A stretch of DNA of 9,268 nucleotides from Deltaproteobacteria bacterium RBG_16_44_11. Lineage in GTDB: Bacteria; Desulfobacterota; Syntrophia; Syntrophales; Smithellaceae. The DNA is taken from positions 69,495 through 78,762 of the forward strand of contig MGQN01000036.1 in the NCBI GenBank assembly GCA_001797845.1, given 5' to 3'. Within the stretch, counting starts at the first letter, position 1, and every line of letters starts with the position of its first letter. The notes below the pieces were generated by a model. It had not been told where the DNA came from and made no database searches. It saw nothing but the letters and a program-made list of their open reading frames with translations. The position numbers were made by a program, and so were the translations under genes. This document shows positions 1 to 7,543 of this stretch, piece by piece.

Positions 1-2
1 GC

Positions 3-596
3 AAGGAAAAAGCCCTGAGTGGGGTTGTCTTCGAACTTCTGGAGAAACTTAAGTTTGCCGCTAAAAATTTAACTTACAAAAATATTCTGGCCATAAACAG
101 AGTGCAGCCGGCAGTTCTGACTGTGCGGGGGTATACGATTTACAATGTGAACAATCTCGATGAAGAAGGTAATCCCAGGGAAGGATCGACCATCATCATA
201 AAGGAGAAGGGCGGGGTGGCCAGCCAGATGATGTCTCGTGCCGAGACTTCTAAACTGCTTATGGGAACAAAAAGAACAATTGTCAGTACCGGAAATGTCT
301 ATATCGGCAAGGGTAAGGCGGACGGGGCATCCATATTGGTTTTACCTTTGTTGGGAGAAAATGGCTTTGTCAATAATTTGCTTTTGCTCCATATAGAATA
401 TAATGAGCTTTTATCGCTTGGCGATAAGAAAGAAGTACTGGGTTACCGGTACAACGATATCCGCAACCTGGTCAATGAATATAACATGACCTGGGATGAT
501 CGATATTTGGAGAAAATTCCGCTTGCTGATTTGTTCAGCGAACCGGTGGAAAATTTGGCGGGACGTATTAAGCAATGCGCTGATATGAAGAATTGA
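3..596 (+). CDS. Hypothetical protein, 3' part only (5' end outside window)
   Basis: An open frame runs without a stop from base 3 to the TGA at 594-596, so about 197 C-terminal residues are visible. A GTG at 102 could be read as a start, but it has no Shine-Dalgarno sequence and the 33 codons before it look like normal protein (a charged, helix-like stretch around VVFELLEKLKFAAKN). I therefore treat the gene as entering from the left. I do not recognise the family. The visible part has no membrane segment or signal peptide. It is a mixed alpha/beta-looking soluble region with alternating hydrophobic strands (ASILVLPLLGENGF, then NLLLLHIEYN), which loosely recalls the late strands of a GAF-like sensory fold, but no diagnostic motif supports that. 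It ends 80 bases before pyrG on the same strand, so co-transcription is possible. Confidence is high that it is coding and very low on function. Confidence 0.75.
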   Translation, partial: KEKALSGVVFELLEKLKFAAKNLTYKNILAINRVQPAVLTVRGYTIYNVNNLDEEGNPREGSTIIIKEKGGVASQMMSRAETSKLLMGTKRTIVSTGNVYIGKGKADGASILVLPLLGENGFVNNLLLLHIEYNELLSLGDKKEVLGYRYNDIRNLVNEYNMTWDDRYLEKIPLADLFSEPVENLAGRIKQCADMKN

Positions 597-643
597 ATCT
601 CATCCGCGAAATGGCGGCATCCGGGCGCGTAAGTTTTAATAAT

Positions 644-655
644 TATAAGCTTATA
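644..655. repeat. 12-bp perfect palindrome upstream of pyrG
   Basis: TATAAGCTTATA is a perfect 12-base palindrome lying 9 bases before the pyrG Shine-Dalgarno sequence. It could be part of an operator, overlap a -10-like element (TATAAG), or be chance in AT-rich DNA. No good -35 element is visible at the right distance. Function unproven. Confidence 0.3.
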
Positions 656-664
656 TGGATTATT

Positions 665-670
665 GAGGAG
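665..670 (+). promoter_or_regulatory. Ribosome binding site that fixes the pyrG start
   Basis: GAGGAG lies 6 bases before the ATG at 677. This decides the start. The frame is open back to an ATG at 593 that overlaps the previous stop codon, but the 28 extra codons have no counterpart in CTP synthases. The same TTGAGGAG plus 6-base spacing recurs before the acyl-CoA dehydrogenase gene at 8013. Confidence 0.85.
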
Positions 671-676
671 CAAAAC

Positions 677-2299
677 ATGAAAACAAAGTTTATTTTTGTC
701 ACCGGCGGTGTTCTTTCTTCTCTGGGTAAGGGATTGGCGGCGGCTTCCATCTCGGCGTTACTGGAATGCTGCGGCCTTAAGGTTACCAATCAAAAGCTTG
801 ACCCTTATATAAATGTTGATCCCGGAACGATGAGTCCCTTTCAGCACGGCGAAGTATTTGTGACCGATGATGGAGCGGAAACCGATCTCGATTTGGGACA
901 TTATGAGAGATTTACCTCCACCCGCATGGGAAAATGTAATAACCTTACCACCGGACAAGTTTATTATTCCGTTATTACCAAAGAAAGGCGCGGCGATTAT
1001 TTGGGCAAAACCGTGCAGGTAATTCCTCACATCACCAATGAAATTAAAGATTTTATCCTTAAAACGGCTGAAGGATACGATGTTTCTATCGTGGAGATCG
1101 GCGGCACGGTGGGCGATATTGAAAGCCTCCCTTTTCTGGAGGCGATCCGCCAATTTCGCAATGAAGCGGGGAAACAAAACGCTATATTCATTCATCTGAC
1201 CTGGGTGCCTTTTATCAAGACGGCCGGTGAGGTTAAAACCAAACCGACACAGCACAGCGTCAAAGCCCTACGGGAAATCGGCATTCAGCCGGATATCCTT
1301 CTTTGTCGCACGGAGAATTTCCTCTCTGAAGACATTAAAGCTAAAATCGCTTTATTTTGTAATGTGGAAGTGTCTTCCGTTTTCACAGCTAAGGACGTAA
1401 GTTGTATTTACGAAGTGCCGTTAGTTTTTCATCGCGAAGGACTGGATGGCAAGATTATCGAGTTGCTCAATATCTGGACAGGCAGACCGCGCCTGGAAGC
1501 GTGGGAAGAGGTTGTAAATAAGTTTCACAATCCCGCGCAGCAGGTCTGTGTGGCCATTGCCGGAAAATATATCAACCTCACCGATTCCTACAAAAGCCTT
1601 AACGAAGCGCTCGTTCACGGCGGTATTGCCAATAACTGCCGCGTAAATCTGAAATTTGTCGATGCCGAAAAAATTACGGAAGAAGGTGCGGATAAATATC
1701 TTGCCGATGTTGACGCAATTTTAGTACCGGGGGGATTTGGCAGCCGCGGCATAGAGGGAATGATTCTGGCCGCGCAATATGCGCGGGAAAACAAAATTCC
1801 TTATTTTGGGATTTGTTTGGGGATGCAAATGGCGGTGGTGGAATACGCTAGGAATATTTGCGGATTAAATAAAGCCAACAGCTCCGAGTTTGATTCGGAA
1901 ACTCCCCATCCGGTAATTGATTTGCTTCCCGAACAGCGCAATGTAAAAGAAAAAGGCGCCTCGATGAGATTGGGCGCGTGGCCCTGCATTGTGGAGACGG
2001 GCTCCTTTGCTTTTGCCGCTTACGAACAAAAAGAAATTTCGGAGCGGCACCGTCATCGCTATGAATTTAACAATGAATATAAGAAAAAGTTAACAGACAA
2101 AGGCTTGCGCATAACCGGCATATCGCCGGATAAGCGTCTAGCGGAAATTGTGGAAATAAAAGACCATCCGTGGTTTTTGGGCTGCCAGTTTCATCCGGAG
2201 TTTAAATCGCGTCCGACAAAGCCTCATCCGCTTTTTAAAAAATTCATTGAAGCCGCATTGAGGTATGCTCAGGGCAGGACTGCGCACGAGTCGATTTAG
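677..2299 (+). CDS. pyrG: CTP synthase (glutamine-hydrolysing)
   Basis: Makes CTP from UTP, ATP and glutamine in the cytoplasm, the last step of de novo pyrimidine nucleotide synthesis. The product is 540 residues, the usual size for the family. The N-terminal synthetase domain (about 1-270) starts with the P-loop region VTGGVLSSLGKG (8-19), followed by KLDPYINVDPGTMSP, the Mg-binding D72 in DGAETDLD, E140 in VEIGGTVGD, and KTKPTQHSV. The C-terminal class I glutamine amidotransferase domain (about 290-540) has the oxyanion segment VPGGFGSRG, the nucleophile C380 in GICLGMQ, and the H506/E508 pair in FHPEF. All catalytic residues appear intact. W176 replaces the Leu of the E. coli HLTLVP segment, a position I recall as variable. 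The start is set by GAGGAG at 665. The gene follows an unknown CDS after 80 bases and precedes a fatty-acid-type synthetase pair, with no kdsA or eno neighbour. No attenuator was seen. Identification is very secure. Confidence 0.98.
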   Translation: MKTKFIFVTGGVLSSLGKGLAAASISALLECCGLKVTNQKLDPYINVDPGTMSPFQHGEVFVTDDGAETDLDLGHYERFTSTRMGKCNNLTTGQVYYSVITKERRGDYLGKTVQVIPHITNEIKDFILKTAEGYDVSIVEIGGTVGDIESLPFLEAIRQFRNEAGKQNAIFIHLTWVPFIKTAGEVKTKPTQHSVKALREIGIQPDILLCRTENFLSEDIKAKIALFCNVEVSSVFTAKDVSCIYEVPLVFHREGLDGKIIELLNIWTGRPRLEAWEEVVNKFHNPAQQVCVAIAGKYINLTDSYKSLNEALVHGGIANNCRVNLKFVDAEKITEEGADKYLADVDAILVPGGFGSRGIEGMILAAQYARENKIPYFGICLGMQMAVVEYARNICGLNKANSSEFDSETPHPVIDLLPEQRNVKEKGASMRLGAWPCIVETGSFAFAAYEQKEISERHRHRYEFNNEYKKKLTDKGLRITGISPDKRLAEIVEIKDHPWFLGCQFHPEFKSRPTKPHPLFKKFIEAALRYAQGRTAHESI

Positions 2300-2350
2300 T
2301 AACTCCCCGTGAAGTATACTTTTTAAATATCAACGAACAATAATGATTGG

Positions 2351-2364
2351 TCTCTGAAAAGAGA
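2351..2364 (+). other. Small hairpin beside the ribosome binding site of the next gene
   Basis: TCTCT-GAAA-AGAGA forms a perfect 5-bp stem with a GNRA-type tetraloop, 12 bases before the ATG at 2377. The likely Shine-Dalgarno sequence (AGAGATAGG, 2360-2368) overlaps its 3' arm. It is not followed by a T-run, so it is not a terminator of pyrG. It could tune translation of the alpha subunit or be incidental. Nothing else notable lies in the 77-base gap. Confidence 0.35.
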
Positions 2365-2376
2365 TAGGTTTAAACG

Positions 2377-3867
2377 ATGGATAAGAAAGCTAACCAAACA
2401 ACGCGAGAGGACTTTGAAAGAATATTTCATCCGCAAAGACTGGCGATTGTAGGCGTTTCCGCCGAAGAAGACGGTGCGCGAGGCTTTGGAACCGGCATGC
2501 TCAACGCTTTGAATGCTATGGGCTTTGAAGGAGATATTTTCCCTGTTAATCCCAAGGGGGGAATTTTTGCCGGTTTGACTATCTACAAGCGAGTTGAGGA
2601 TATACCGGAGAAAATTGATTTTGCCATCATTGCCGTAGCCGCAAAAGCGGTGCCTGAAGTCCTTGAATCTTGCCGAAAAAAGGGAACGGCGGGAGCGGAG
2701 ATTCTTTCGGCGGGTTTTAGTGAACTTGGAACGGCGGAGGGCAAGGATCTGGAAAATAAAATTCGGGGGATCGCCGCAAAGGGAATCCGTGTGGTCGGGC
2801 CGAATTGTTTTGGCATCTATTGTCCCCGAAGCGGGCTAACTTTGTTGCCGGGTCCCGATCTTTCACGTCAAAGCGGTCCTGTTGCTTTTCTATCGCAAAG
2901 CGGCGGTATGGCCATCGATTTTGCCCATAAAGGAAAATGGATGGGCATTGCCTTCAGTAAGGTTGTCAGTTTCGGCAATGGAGTTGACCTGAGAGAAACG
3001 GAACTTTTACGCTATCTAGCCGATGATCAGGAAACGCGTGTTATCGGCATGTATGTCGAAGGCATTAAAGACGGGGACGCGTTTTTTCAAGAGATTAAAT
3101 ACACTTCTGACAAAAAGCCTGTTATCGTTTGTAAGGGAGGACTTTCGCTGGCTGGCCAAAGGATGGTTATAAGCCATACGGCATCAATGGGAGGAAGCCG
3201 TATTATTTGGCAGTCAATTTTGCGGCAGGTTAATGCGATTCAGGTTCAGAATTTGGAAGAACTTGCCGAGGCCGCCCTGGCCTTTTGTTTTTTGCCCCAA
3301 GGAGTCTTTAAACAAATTTCTGTGGTGGGTGGGGGAGGCGCTTTAGGTGTTACCGCCTGCGATGCCGCGGAAACTTTCAACATGGAGATTCCGACGCTTT
3401 GTGCTTCAATACAGACTCGAGTGGGGCACTTACTGCCGAAACCGGGCTCAAGCGGCACAAATCCCATTGATGTGGCCAATCCCTTCGTCGAACCGAAAGT
3501 TTTAAAAAAGATTCTTCGTGTCACAGCTGAGGATAAGCAAATAGATCTGCAAATAATTATTTCACTTCTCTATCATTATAAAACAATGGCGCGTCTTTTG
3601 GGGAAGCCGGTTAGTCAAGTGGCGCCTTACCGTGAACTGGCCGAAGGTCTCCGCGATGTCGTGAAAGAGACGGGCAAACCAATAGTTGTTATTTTGGCTA
3701 ACCCGAAAAGGGGAGTGGATGATCTGGATATTGTCGAAATGCTGGCACTGGCCCGGAGGGAATTTCTTGATCGCGGTCTGCCTGTCTTTGATGAACTGCA
3801 TGAAGCCATTCGCGCCATTGGGCACGTCAATGCCTACTATGCAAGAAGGAACACAAAAAATGAATAA
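2377..3867 (+). CDS. Acyl-CoA synthetase (NDP-forming), alpha subunit
   Basis: CoA-binding and phosphohistidine-carrying subunit of an ADP-forming acyl-CoA synthetase (acetyl-CoA synthetase (ADP-forming), ACD family). The reaction is acyl-CoA + ADP + Pi to acid + CoA + ATP, reversible, in the cytoplasm. The 496-residue product shows the expected order. First is a Rossmann CoA-binding domain (about 10-140; IFHPQRLAIVGVSAEEDGARG, GPNCFG at 141-146). Next is a succinyl-CoA-ligase-like domain (about 165-305; SQSGG 173-177, FGNGVDL 199-205, YVEG with E228). Third is a ligase-CoA domain (about 312-485; VVGGGGALG, NPIDV 362-366). H267 in ISHTASMGG matches the phosphorylated histidine of ACD alpha subunits. 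ATG 2377 has AGG 8 bases upstream. The stop overlaps the beta-subunit start by 8 bases, so translation is probably coupled. The substrate acid cannot be read from the sequence. The length is in the range of separate alpha subunits, unlike the roughly 700-residue fused enzymes. Confidence 0.92.
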   Translation: MDKKANQTTREDFERIFHPQRLAIVGVSAEEDGARGFGTGMLNALNAMGFEGDIFPVNPKGGIFAGLTIYKRVEDIPEKIDFAIIAVAAKAVPEVLESCRKKGTAGAEILSAGFSELGTAEGKDLENKIRGIAAKGIRVVGPNCFGIYCPRSGLTLLPGPDLSRQSGPVAFLSQSGGMAIDFAHKGKWMGIAFSKVVSFGNGVDLRETELLRYLADDQETRVIGMYVEGIKDGDAFFQEIKYTSDKKPVIVCKGGLSLAGQRMVISHTASMGGSRIIWQSILRQVNAIQVQNLEELAEAALAFCFLPQGVFKQISVVGGGGALGVTACDAAETFNMEIPTLCASIQTRVGHLLPKPGSSGTNPIDVANPFVEPKVLKKILRVTAEDKQIDLQIIISLLYHYKTMARLLGKPVSQVAPYRELAEGLRDVVKETGKPIVVILANPKRGVDDLDIVEMLALARREFLDRGLPVFDELHEAIRAIGHVNAYYARRNTKNE

Positions 3868-4546
3868 AGGTTCAGCATTCCAAATTATTGAGATTGCTCT
3901 CAAGGAAGGACGCTCTGCCCTTTCCGAATATGAAGCCAAACAAGTGCTTGCTGCTTACGGTCTTCCCGTGACCAGAGAATGTCTTGTTGAGAATAGAGGC
4001 GATGTGGAAAAGACGGCAAGAAAAATCGGTTATCCCTTAGTGCTGAAGGGTTGTTCTTTTGAAATTGCCCATAAGACCGAAAAAGGTTTAATCCATGCGG
4101 ATATCCGCAGCGATACGGAAGCACTGGAAGCCTTTGATGAAATTAAAAAAGGGTTGAATGGCTATAATGGCGCTGTTTTGGTTCAGGAGATGGTTAAAGG
4201 ACGCCGGGAATTAGCCATGGGAATGACGCGCGACGACCAATTTGGCCCTTGTGTCATGTTCGGATTGGGAGGAATTTTTACGGAAGTCCTGAAGGATATT
4301 TCTTTTCGCAAAGTGCCTCTGAATAAAAGAGAAGCTTTGAACATGATACGCGAAATCAAAGGGAATAGGATTATTGACGTCATTCGTGGCATGGAAGCTG
4401 TAGATACGGAGATTCTTGCGAATATGTTGATCCAGTTGGGACGTATCGGGTTGGAATTCGAGTGTGTGCGGGAAATCGATTTAAATCCTGTCATAATTTC
4501 CGGGAAGAATCCAATTGTGGCAGACGCCCTGATGATATTGCAGTAA
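3860..4546 (+). CDS. Acyl-CoA synthetase (NDP-forming), beta subunit (ATP-grasp)
   Basis: Nucleotide-binding partner of the upstream alpha subunit; it passes phosphate between the alpha-subunit histidine and ADP. The product is 228 residues, the usual size for a separate ACD beta subunit. The ATP-grasp fold of the family is visible: LSEYEAKQVLAAYGLPV (21-37), K63 in LVLKG, H71 in EIAHKTEKG (the position and context of the second phosphorylated histidine of ACD beta subunits), VQEMVKGRRELAMGM (108-122), the glycine loop FGLGG (134-138), and the metal-binding EIDLNP (205-210). The frame is open upstream to 3686, inside the alpha gene, but only the ATG at 3860 has an AAGGA (3846-3850) at good spacing, and the conserved homology begins just after it. 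An in-frame ATG at 3839 is a weaker alternative. It ends 10 bases from the convergent sensor gene. Confidence 0.93.
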   Translation: MNKGSAFQIIEIALKEGRSALSEYEAKQVLAAYGLPVTRECLVENRGDVEKTARKIGYPLVLKGCSFEIAHKTEKGLIHADIRSDTEALEAFDEIKKGLNGYNGAVLVQEMVKGRRELAMGMTRDDQFGPCVMFGLGGIFTEVLKDISFRKVPLNKREALNMIREIKGNRIIDVIRGMEAVDTEILANMLIQLGRIGLEFECVREIDLNPVIISGKNPIVADALMILQ

Positions 4547-4556
4547 ATAGCTGTTT

Positions 4557-7406
4557 TTATTGAATCCGTTGATCGCTATGATTAAAATTGATATCGGCAA
4601 AAAGTTGGCAACCGTTTCGTCCATGAGCTTTGACGTAATACATGGCCATGTCGGCATTTTTCAGTAGCGAATCCATATCCTGACAATCATCGGGGTAGAT
4701 AGAAATGCCGATGCTGATGCTGGTAGATATTGTATGGCCGTCACAAATAAAAGGCTGTTCAAAAGATTCTATAATTATTTCTGCAACTTCCACTGCGTCC
4801 TGAGTTCTTTCCAATACCGGTAATAATATGATGAATTCGTCGCCACCCAGGCGGGAAATAGTATCATTTTGGCGCAGGCGTCCTGTTAGACGAAGAGATA
4901 TCTCTTTGAGTAACTCATCTCCCAACATATGTCCCAAGGTGTCATTGACATTCTTGAAATTATCCAAATCAAGCATCATTACCGCCAGCTTCTCGTCGCT
5001 TCTCTTGGCCTGGGCCATAGCCATTTTCAAACGGTCCATCAATAACATCCGGTTAGGCAGGCCGGTGAGAAGATCATGGGTGGCTATATAGTTGAGTTGC
5101 TGTTCCGTTCGTTTGCGCTCGGTAATGTCATGAGCGACACCTCGAAATCCAAAAACTTTACCATCCTGATCTATTTTAGGGAAAACAGAAACATCAAAAA
5201 ATGATTTATTTCCATCGGGACGATTTAATTCGTAAGGAAAGTTTTTTATCGGTTCGCCGGTTTCATAAACCTGACGAAATATTTTATATACTTCAGCATT
5301 TTTTCCTTCTTGAACAAAAGTTCGATAATTTAGTCCGATTAATTTTTGTGTAGAATAGCCGACACTGCGGGTAACGGCATCATTAATGAAAACGATATTG
5401 CCGGTGAGGTCAAATTCGAAATACCACTCATCCATTTCGTCAATGATAGTTCTATACTTTTCTTCAGATTGCCGGATCATTTCTTCCATTTGCCGGCGCT
5501 TGGTGACGTCGCGGCTGACTCCCCGGAATCCGATGGGCTTACCATTCTTATCTCTAATAAGGGATACCGAAGTTTCATTAAACACTTTATTTTTGTCTTT
5601 TTTAATAATTTCCACATCCAATAGTCGGACTGGTTTACCTGTCCGATAAAGCTCAATGAAAATTTGTCGCAATTTTTTTGCGGTTTCCTCTTTTTGGTAT
5701 TGTCGATAATTCATTCCGATTAACTCTGCTCTGGAATATCCTATGTTTTTGCACTCTGCATCATTAACAAAAGTAAAAGTGCCGTTCAGGTCCAGCTCAA
5801 AATAGCCCTCTTCCATATCTTCAAGAATGGTCCGGTATTTTTCTTCCGAGAGCCGTAGCATCTCTTCCATTTGCCTGCGTTCCGTGATGTCTCGAGAAAT
5901 ACCCCGAAATCCGATTGGTTTGCCTGATGAATATTTTTGTAGAGATACAGATACTTCAATATATCTTTTGGTCCCATCTTTTCTTATAATCTGCCAGCCG
6001 AATTCTTTGGCGGGTTCCCCTGTTCTGTAGACTTCATTAAACGTTTTAAAAAGTTTTTTTGCGTTCTCCTTGTCTGTAAACTGCCGGTTATTCATGCCCA
6101 TTAATTCCTCTTTGGTGTACCCCAATATTTGGCACATTGAATCATTGAAAAAGGTGAAGTTGCCGGCAAGGTCTACTTCGTAATATCCATCTTCGATATT
6201 TTCAAGAATAGTTCGATATTTCTCCTCACTTTTACGCAGTGCTGCCTCCGCCTGTTTGCGCGCGGTGATGTCCCGGGAAACACCCCGGAATCCGATTGGT
6301 TTGCCTTCTGAATCCCTGATGAGAGAGGCTGACGTTTCGTAAACAACTTTAGTCTTATCTTTTCTGAAAGATTCAACTTCTAATGATTTAATCGGTTTGC
6401 CTGTTCGGTAAAGTTCGTAATAGAGCTGAGACAGTTTTTTAGCGGTTTCTTCATCCATATGTTGCCGGGAGTTCATCCCGACCAATTCTTCTTTAGTATA
6501 TCCTAAAAATCTGCAGTTAGCTTCATTAACAAAAGTATAATTGCCTTCCAGGTCCAGCTCAAAATAGCCCTCTTCCATATTTTCAAGAATGGTCCGGTAT
6601 TTTTCCTCGGAGAGTCGTATCGCATCTTCCATTCGCCTGCGCTCTGTGACGTCGCGAGTAACTCCTTTAAACCCAATAATTTTTCCTTCTTTATCGCGCA
6701 GAGGAACCATCGAATCTTCAACGGCGATGCGTCTTCCATCTTTACGTATATTAATTAAAGGATACCACTTTATTGTTTCACCTGTTTGATAAGCTTTGCG
6801 CCATATTCTATAAGTATTTTTTATTTCTTCTTCGGGTACATAAGTTTTATAATTCATGCCGATTAATTCTTCACGGGAATAACCTAAGGTTGCGCAAATC
6901 GCGTCGCTGACAAAGGTAAAATTGCCTTGGAGATTAATCTCGTAATATCCTTCTTCTATTTCTTCTAAAACAGTGCGATATCTTTCCTCCGATTGTCGTA
7001 GGGCATCTTCCATCTTTTTTCGTTCTGTGATATCTATAAAACTTCCCAGTGCCGCGCGGCACCCATTATATGGGATAGAGGCAATCATTTCTAAAATCCA
7101 CATTATTTCGCCATTTTTTCTGATATATCTGTACTCATAGCTTTCGGGAGATTTCCCCTTCAAGCTCTTTATAGCTTTTTCCCTGACCATTGCTCTATCT
7201 TCAGGGTGAACTCGTTCCAGTGAATTTTTCCCCAAGAGTTCGGGGTCGGAATATCCAGTGATCTTACTGTAAAGAGGGCTGATATAGACAAATTTTCCGC
7301 GTTGCACGATATATACACCAACGCCAATATTGGATGTAATGTTTTCTGCCAGGTGAAATAAATCAATCTGTTTTTGGGGAGGCTTTTTAGGCGCTTTGAC
7401 TGACAT
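4557..7406 (-). CDS. Soluble six-PAS sensor diguanylate cyclase (GGDEF)
   Basis: Predicted to make cyclic di-GMP from two GTP in response to signals sensed by PAS domains. The 949-residue product has no signal peptide or membrane segment, so it should be cytoplasmic. PAS1 (about 18-128) is of a different subtype, with VYIVQRGKFVYISPLYSKIT and ITERKKMEDAL. Five closely related PAS units follow, starting at S139, S266, S393, S520 and S647, each opening SEE(K/R)YRT and closing RD(I/V)T-x-R. The GGDEF domain (about 774-935) opens ATHDLLTGLPNR (775-786) and has DLDNFK (813-818, metal site), GGDEF (854-858, canonical) and AMYYVKAHGRNG. An RQND at 845-848 sits at the proper distance for an inhibitory I-site, so product feedback is likely. 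There is no EAL or HD-GYP domain and no kinase or receiver domain. The ligands are unknown. A good promoter lies about 140 bases upstream (7544-7570). The gene converges on the synthetase pair. Confidence 0.93.
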   Translation of the reverse strand: MSVKAPKKPPQKQIDLFHLAENITSNIGVGVYIVQRGKFVYISPLYSKITGYSDPELLGKNSLERVHPEDRAMVREKAIKSLKGKSPESYEYRYIRKNGEIMWILEMIASIPYNGCRAALGSFIDITERKKMEDALRQSEERYRTVLEEIEEGYYEINLQGNFTFVSDAICATLGYSREELIGMNYKTYVPEEEIKNTYRIWRKAYQTGETIKWYPLINIRKDGRRIAVEDSMVPLRDKEGKIIGFKGVTRDVTERRRMEDAIRLSEEKYRTILENMEEGYFELDLEGNYTFVNEANCRFLGYTKEELVGMNSRQHMDEETAKKLSQLYYELYRTGKPIKSLEVESFRKDKTKVVYETSASLIRDSEGKPIGFRGVSRDITARKQAEAALRKSEEKYRTILENIEDGYYEVDLAGNFTFFNDSMCQILGYTKEELMGMNNRQFTDKENAKKLFKTFNEVYRTGEPAKEFGWQIIRKDGTKRYIEVSVSLQKYSSGKPIGFRGISRDITERRQMEEMLRLSEEKYRTILEDMEEGYFELDLNGTFTFVNDAECKNIGYSRAELIGMNYRQYQKEETAKKLRQIFIELYRTGKPVRLLDVEIIKKDKNKVFNETSVSLIRDKNGKPIGFRGVSRDVTKRRQMEEMIRQSEEKYRTIIDEMDEWYFEFDLTGNIVFINDAVTRSVGYSTQKLIGLNYRTFVQEGKNAEVYKIFRQVYETGEPIKNFPYELNRPDGNKSFFDVSVFPKIDQDGKVFGFRGVAHDITERKRTEQQLNYIATHDLLTGLPNRMLLMDRLKMAMAQAKRSDEKLAVMMLDLDNFKNVNDTLGHMLGDELLKEISLRLTGRLRQNDTISRLGGDEFIILLPVLERTQDAVEVAEIIIESFEQPFICDGHTISTSISIGISIYPDDCQDMDSLLKNADMAMYYVKAHGRNGCQLFADINFNHSDQRIQ
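5088..6992 (-). repeat. Five tandem PAS-coding units of exactly 381 bp
   Basis: Residues 139-773 of the sensor gene divide into five units of exactly 127 codons: 6612-6992, 6231-6611, 5850-6230, 5469-5849 and 5088-5468 in gene order. Each unit begins at the same SEE(K/R)YRT motif, with no insertion or deletion between unit boundaries. By hand count, units 2 and 4 share 85 of 127 residues, units 2 and 3 share 77, and units 3 and 4 share 74. The DNA at 5787-5843 and 6549-6605 (two units apart) is the same except for one base. Confidence 0.9.
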
Positions 7407-7543
7407 ACTTCTTCAAATTCCTTATACCTTTGATAGACAAGCTAAATATTAGTTTGGTCAGCGCAGAATAATAATTATCGGAGCAACTGCTTTGTCGCGC
7501 ATAACAACAGCGGACAAGATTCGCCCAAATGATGAAAGCTGTG

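Noticed and set aside
102..104. GTG at 102 as the start of the first gene
   Set aside because: No ribosome binding site, and the frame continues upstream as plausible protein to the window edge.
593..676. Extension of pyrG to an upstream ATG overlapping the previous stop codon
   Set aside because: The 28 extra residues are not part of CTP synthases, and a strong ribosome binding site sits directly before ATG 677.
3686..3859. Upstream extension of the beta-subunit frame inside the alpha gene
   Set aside because: It is a shadow of the alpha coding sequence; the ribosome binding site and family homology support ATG 3860.
4828..6789. Several plus-strand open frames opposite the sensor gene
   Set aside because: They are antisense shadows repeated because the PAS units repeat; their translations are Ser/Arg-rich and lack starts with ribosome binding sites.
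5088..6992. Regularly spaced repeats considered as a CRISPR or other non-coding array
   Set aside because: The 381-base period is in frame and encodes PAS domains; the repeats are long and diverged, with no short identical repeats or spacers.
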